64,000 nt of DNA, taken from contig CAZOJQ010000006.1 in NCBI GenBank assembly GCA_964580185.1, forward strand, positions 1 to 64,000, read 5' to 3'. This document shows, piece by piece, positions 60,180 through 64,000 of this stretch. A model generated the notes under the pieces. That model had not been told where the DNA came from. It saw only the letters and a list, made by a program, of their open reading frames with translations, and made no database searches. Both the position numbers and the translations under genes were made by a program. Each line of letters starts with the position of its first letter. The stretch's first letter is position 1. This DNA is from CAYWWY01 sp964580185. GTDB taxonomy: Bacteria > Thermotogota > Thermotogae > MWEM01.

Positions 60180-61478
60180 TCAGGGTTGGATCCGGTACAA
60201 AGTGCGGGCGAACGGGATTGCTTCCCGAATGTGTTTCAAACCACAAATCCAGGCAACCGTACGCTCCACCCCCAGACCATACCCGCTATGCGGAACCGTT
60301 CCATACTTCCGGATATCCAGATACCACTGATACGACTCCAAAGGCAATTGGTGCTTTCGGATCATCTCCACCATCAGATCATGGTCGTGAATCCGTTGCG
60401 AAGCCCCAATGATCTCTCCGTACCCTTCCGGCGCCAGCATATCGTTACAGAGCACCACTTCAGGCCTCTGTTCATCCGGTTGCATATAAAAAGCCTTAAT
60501 GGACCCAGGATAGTTGAAGACCATCACCGGTCGATCGAACTCATCGGAAATCGCAGTTTCTTCATCGCCTCCAAAGTCCATCCCCCATTGGATATCAAAT
60601 CCCTTTTTTTGCAGGAGCTTAATGGCCTCATCGTAAGATATCCGGCCAAAGGGAGGACAAACATTCTGCAATTTCGATGCATCTCGCTCGATCGCGTGTA
60701 GTTCATTTCCGCACCGCTCGAGTACCTTTAACACGACAAAACTGACTAGTTCTTCTTGGAGGCGCATATTATCATGGGTATCATAATAAGCGACCTCTGC
60801 TTCATTCATCCAAAACTCGGTCAAATGCCGCCGAGTTTTGGATTTTTCGGCTCGAAAGGTTGGGCCCAAATTATAGACCTTGCCCAACGACATACACGCT
60901 GCTTCCAGATACAATTGCCCCGTCTGTGTAAGGTAGGCCTTTCCATAATCAAAGTAGTCCAATTCAAAGAGACCGGATGCGCCCTCCCCGATTGATCCGG
61001 TAAAAATCGGGGTATCGACGAGAATAAACCCTCGATCGTTGTAGAACTCGCGAATGGCTTTGATGATCTCATGCCGGATGCGGAGGATGTGAAACTGTTT
61101 GGACGAACGAACCCACAAATGCCGGTAATCCATCAGAAAGTCGATACCATGTTCTTTCTTTCCGATCGGATAGTCCTCCTGTGGGTTGTGAACGATCTGA
61201 AGATCGTGAACATCCATTTCGACGCCGGTCGGAGAACGTTCATCCGCGCGGATTGTTCCGTGAAGAATCAAGCTACTTTCGATACGAAGCCGTTTTGCCT
61301 CTTCAAACAAATCGTCTCCAACGACGGCTTTTTCCATGATCCCTTGAACGACACCCGTTCCATCACGGATCTGCAAAAAATGAATCTTTCCACTGGACCG
61401 TCGATTGTACATCCATCCGCGTACTTCCACTTCTGTCCCGATGTGTTGGTCAAAATCCGCGATTGGAAGCCATTGCAT
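60180..61478 (-). CDS. asnS: Asparaginyl-tRNA synthetase
   Basis: 432 residues. An OB-fold anticodon-binding domain (VRGWMYNRRSSGKIHFLQIRDG) is followed by the class II core: motif 2 FRAEKSKTRRHLTEFWMNEAEVAY, which is the Asn- rather than Asp-type wording, and motif 3 GYGLGVERTVAWICG. The C-terminal IPFARTLYRIQP has Ala where Pro is usual. Direct charging of tRNA-Asn implies that GatCAB is not needed for Asn. GAGGAGG ribosome site; a minus-strand TGG-TATAAT lies upstream. Confidence 0.95.
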   Translation of the reverse strand: MQWLPIADFDQHIGTEVEVRGWMYNRRSSGKIHFLQIRDGTGVVQGIMEKAVVGDDLFEEAKRLRIESSLILHGTIRADERSPTGVEMDVHDLQIVHNPQEDYPIGKKEHGIDFLMDYRHLWVRSSKQFHILRIRHEIIKAIREFYNDRGFILVDTPIFTGSIGEGASGLFELDYFDYGKAYLTQTGQLYLEAACMSLGKVYNLGPTFRAEKSKTRRHLTEFWMNEAEVAYYDTHDNMRLQEELVSFVVLKVLERCGNELHAIERDASKLQNVCPPFGRISYDEAIKLLQKKGFDIQWGMDFGGDEETAISDEFDRPVMVFNYPGSIKAFYMQPDEQRPEVVLCNDMLAPEGYGEIIGASQRIHDHDLMVEMIRKHQLPLESYQWYLDIRKYGTVPHSGYGLGVERTVAWICGLKHIREAIPFARTLYRIQP

Positions 61479-61512
61479 GCAAACACCTCCTCAGAAACCG
61501 TTCCCATGCGGT

Positions 61513-61521
61513 ATTATACCA
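61513..61521 (-). promoter_or_regulatory. Extended -10 promoter of the asnS-response regulator-trkA operon
   Basis: TGG-TATAAT on the minus strand, 35 nt before the asnS ATG and just after the nadE stop. Confidence 0.65.
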
Positions 61522-61534
61522 CGTTCTGATCCAT

Positions 61535-63271
61535 TCACGAAGGCTTCCGATGATATGTAATGGGTATTCTGCGATCCTTTCCGAATCCTTTGGCAGTCAG
61601 TTTGGGCCCAATGGGGGATTGGCGCCTTTTGTATTCGCTTCCTTCGATCATGCCAATCACATCCCGCACCGTTGCCGGATCGAACCCCGCCGCAATGATT
61701 TCCTCCTCATCCCTGTCTTCTTCGACTGCCAACCGTAGGATCGGATCCAGTATCTCATAGGCAGGAAGGCGGTCCTGATCCGTTTGATCAGCCCTAAGCT
61801 CAGCTGATGGAGGTTTTACAAAAATCCGCTCTGGAATGGGCGCTCCGTGATGATCGTTAATCCATCGCGCCACTCGATAAATCATTGTTTTGTACAGGTC
61901 TTTGATCGGGGCGAATCCTCCCGCGCTATCGCCATACAGCGTCGAATATCCCGTTGCTATCTCGCTCTTGTTTCCCGTCGTTACCACCAACCATCCAAAC
62001 CGATTGGATAGCGCCATTAGATCGTTCCCTCGGATGCGCGCTTGTAGGTTTTCTTCCGTCAACCCAAAGGGGGCATCCCCAAAGGCCCCCTGGAGTTGAG
62101 TCTGATATGACCGGAAGACTTCATGGATGGGAATCCGAATCAACTGAATCCCCAAATTGTTGGCCAACTGCACTGCGTCTTCGCTGCTCTCGGGCCGTGT
62201 AAACTCAGAAGGCATCAACACACCGACAACATGATCCGACCCCAATGCAAAAGCTCCGATCGTTGCTACGAAGGCAGAATCCATGCCCCCACTAAGTCCC
62301 AGGACGATCGTTTGAAACCCGTTTTTCCGTAGATAATCTCTCAAAGCCAATTGCAGCCCTCGAAAGATCTCTTCCTCTAGACCGATTTCGTTTCTGCTAG
62401 CAATATTGGGTTCCGAAAGGGGTTTCTTCAACTCGAGGGTGGGGGTGAGTACTCGAATCTCTTCGATTGGAAGAGGGGAAGAGGATACATACCGTCTTCG
62501 CGGGTCTTGGATGTTGAGTCGAATGACCGATTGGATGTCTACATCGCTAATCACGAAATCTTCTTCAAATGAGCGCGCATGACAGGCCAACCGACCATAT
62601 CCGTCAATCATGAAACTGGAGCCATCAAATAGGATCTCATCCTGCCCTCCTACAGCATTGGCATACGCAATCGCAATCCGGTAGTCTGTAGCCCTCGTGC
62701 GAAGCATCTCTTCTCTCTTTTGAATCTTTCCGATTTCATACGGAGACGCAGAGAGGTTCAGAATCACATTGGCTCCAGCAGCCACATAGGCAGCTACCGG
62801 ATCCCCCGGGGTCCAGATATCCTCGCATATCGTGATTCCGGCTTTGATCCCATTGATATTCAGCATGAACAGTCGATCGCCACGATTGAAATACCGGGCT
62901 TCATCGAAAACTCCATAATTCGGAAGGCGCATTTTTCGATAGACTCCCAGAAGATTGCCTTCCTGAACGATGAAGGCGCTGTTATACAGATCATTCGTGA
63001 TATCGACCCCACCAAAAACCACTATGCACTTTTTCCCGGCTGTTCCTTCCACAAAGGCCTTTACCGATCGTTTGTTTTCTTTCAAGAACGAAGGACGCAT
63101 CAAGAGATCTTCCGGGGGGTACCCGCAAATGGTTAGCTCCGGAAAGAGCAAGACATCTGCATGGGCTTCTTCTGCCCGATGCAACCCTTCTTCCATGATG
63201 ATCCGATTGTTGGGGAAATCGCCCAAAACCATATTCATCTGCTGAATCGCAATCCGCAATGTTGAAAGCAC
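61535..63271 (-). CDS. nadE: Glutamine-dependent NAD+ synthetase
   Basis: 578 residues from a GTG after AAGGGAG. The N-terminal nitrilase-type glutaminase has the full triad: E45 (FPELTICGY), K113 (YRKMRLPNYG), C149 (ITICEDIW). The C-terminal synthetase has the PP-loop SGGMDS (327-332) and VTTGNKSEIATGYSTLYGDSAGGFAPIKDL. It amidates nicotinic acid adenine dinucleotide using glutamine. Length typical of the two-domain form. It begins 32 nt after the HD-GYP gene, so it is probably cotranscribed with it. Confidence 0.95.
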   Translation of the reverse strand: MLSTLRIAIQQMNMVLGDFPNNRIIMEEGLHRAEEAHADVLLFPELTICGYPPEDLLMRPSFLKENKRSVKAFVEGTAGKKCIVVFGGVDITNDLYNSAFIVQEGNLLGVYRKMRLPNYGVFDEARYFNRGDRLFMLNINGIKAGITICEDIWTPGDPVAAYVAAGANVILNLSASPYEIGKIQKREEMLRTRATDYRIAIAYANAVGGQDEILFDGSSFMIDGYGRLACHARSFEEDFVISDVDIQSVIRLNIQDPRRRYVSSSPLPIEEIRVLTPTLELKKPLSEPNIASRNEIGLEEEIFRGLQLALRDYLRKNGFQTIVLGLSGGMDSAFVATIGAFALGSDHVVGVLMPSEFTRPESSEDAVQLANNLGIQLIRIPIHEVFRSYQTQLQGAFGDAPFGLTEENLQARIRGNDLMALSNRFGWLVVTTGNKSEIATGYSTLYGDSAGGFAPIKDLYKTMIYRVARWINDHHGAPIPERIFVKPPSAELRADQTDQDRLPAYEILDPILRLAVEEDRDEEEIIAAGFDPATVRDVIGMIEGSEYKRRQSPIGPKLTAKGFGKDRRIPITYHRKPS

Positions 63272-63303
63272 AGGATCTCTCCCTTCCTATTCGTTGGAAA
63301 TGC

Positions 63304-64000
63304 TTATCCGATCAAGCGAAAAAAGATACTCAGGATTTTGGAATCAAACTGCGCATCCGAACCTTTGCTCATCTCTGCAAGAACTGCGTTCCGATCCATT
63401 CCGGCCCGATACGCCCGGTCGGAAGTCATCGCGTCATACGCATCGGCAACAGCAATAATTTTGGATGAGATCGGAATCTGCTCTCCAGTAAGGCCCATCG
63501 GATACCCTTTGCCATCCACTCGTTCATGATGAAAGCGGACAATATGGGCAATCTCCTTTAAACCTTCCGATTGGTTCAAGATTTCAAAGCCAAAGGTTGG
63601 ATGAAGTTTGATCTTCTCATACTCCTCGGGGGAAAGGCGCTCGGGTTTGTTTAAGATCTCTGAGGCTATGAGAATCTTACCCACATCGTGGACCAACCCA
63701 GCCCAGTAAATCTGCGCCACTTGCTCCTGCGAAAACCCGATTTCGGTTGCAATCATCGCTGAAAGAGAAGCAACCTTTTCAGAATGCCCTTTTGTATACG
63801 GATCATGGGCTTCAAGAAAACGAATCCATGAGGTGATAATCTCTGTCTGGAACCGCGACTGCATTTTCACATACCGACGAGAAGCGATGAAAGTCGCCGC
63901 CAAATTGGAAAAAGCGCGCATAATCCGGATTGACTCTTCGGAAAAGCGAAATCCCGAATCTGCCGGTGTATCGATGAAGAGTACGCCAAACACCTCTTCT
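63304..64000 (-). CDS. HD-GYP domain protein, 5' part outside the window
   Basis: The frame is open to the window edge, so the gene is partial; about 232 residues are visible. They begin in what looks like the end of a GAF domain (GVLFIDTPADSGFRFSEESIRIMRAFSNLAA). The HD-GYP domain follows: H..HSEKVASLSAMIA, the HD pair in LVHDVGKI, HPTFGFEIL, FHHERVDGKGYP, and ADAYDAMTSDRAYR. All metal ligands and GYP are present, so cyclic-di-GMP phosphodiesterase activity is expected. A GAF-type input would sense a small ligand. Confidence 0.92.
   Translation of the reverse strand, partial: EEVFGVLFIDTPADSGFRFSEESIRIMRAFSNLAATFIASRRYVKMQSRFQTEIITSWIRFLEAHDPYTKGHSEKVASLSAMIATEIGFSQEQVAQIYWAGLVHDVGKILIASEILNKPERLSPEEYEKIKLHPTFGFEILNQSEGLKEIAHIVRFHHERVDGKGYPMGLTGEQIPISSKIIAVADAYDAMTSDRAYRAGMDRNAVLAEMSKGSDAQFDSKILSIFFRLIG

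Overview
The window is a gene-dense bacterial chromosome segment of roughly balanced base composition by eye. Several features suggest a Gram-negative-type, flagellated bacterium near the Thermotogota. The partial spermidine synthase closely resembles the Thermotoga enzyme as I remember it, including a DSTDPT active-site segment. A long coiled-coil protein with a C-terminal membrane anchor sits directly before a beta-barrel protein, as in the Thermotoga 'toga' Omp-alpha/Omp-beta pair. Dipeptide and sugar ABC permeases, a GH13 amylase and two TrkA-type proteins also fit. This placement is inference; no 16S rRNA or other decisive marker is present.

Layout. 1-3265: partial speE, a DUF362/ferredoxin protein, secG, tyrS. 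3266-7867: the coiled-coil and beta-barrel envelope genes, each with its own promoter. 7889-14535 (minus): nitroreductase-like, histidine phosphatase, secreted alpha-amylase, GH38 alpha-mannosidase. 14630-22390 (minus): one tightly overlapping operon of response regulator, sensor kinase, two TolC-like proteins, HlyD-type adaptor, ABC ATPase and MacB-type permease. 22559-28172: PLP enzyme, GGDEF response regulator overlapping a periplasmic-binding lipoprotein, then a convergent DesK/NarL-type two-component pair. 28405-35030: two paralogous lipoproteins, a small metal-binding protein, two sugar-type ABC permeases with very large insertions, and two envelope proteins of unknown function. 35102-38324: tRNA-Val, gatA (with altered catalytic residues), gatB and a small membrane protein. 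38385-45092: flagellar genes (MotE-like, FliK-like, flgD, a TIGR02530-type protein, a large flgE). 45223-45477: tRNA-Lys, tRNA-Leu, tRNA-Gly. 45542-50997: an exported hypothetical protein, then a minus-strand operon wecB, pfkB, dus, pfkB, psuG. 51100-57707: an HPP membrane protein and a complete dipeptide/oligopeptide ABC transporter operon. 57806-64000 (minus): a ComFB-family protein, two TrkA-type proteins, a response regulator, asnS, nadE and a partial HD-GYP protein.

How the genes fit together. Three separate genes point to cyclic-di-GMP signalling: an intact GGDEF protein, an HD-GYP protein and a ComFB-family candidate receptor, in a genome that builds flagella. Three two-component or response-regulator modules sit beside transport genes. 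Translation genes are scattered (tyrS, asnS, gatAB, dus, four tRNAs). The most striking anomaly is GatA: it keeps the fold and the nucleophile serine but has lost the catalytic lysine and the cis-serine of the amidase triad, while an intact gatB follows by overlap. The second is a MalG-type permease with about 515 residues inserted after its first membrane helix.

Promoters are mostly sigma-70-like, often with an extended -10 (TG-n-TATAAT). No stretch longer than about 300 bases lacks a gene. The longest non-coding stretches are 58172-58449, 28173-28404 and 3266-3491, which hold the promoters, hairpins and terminators listed. I saw no CRISPR array, insertion sequence, rRNA, riboswitch or origin.
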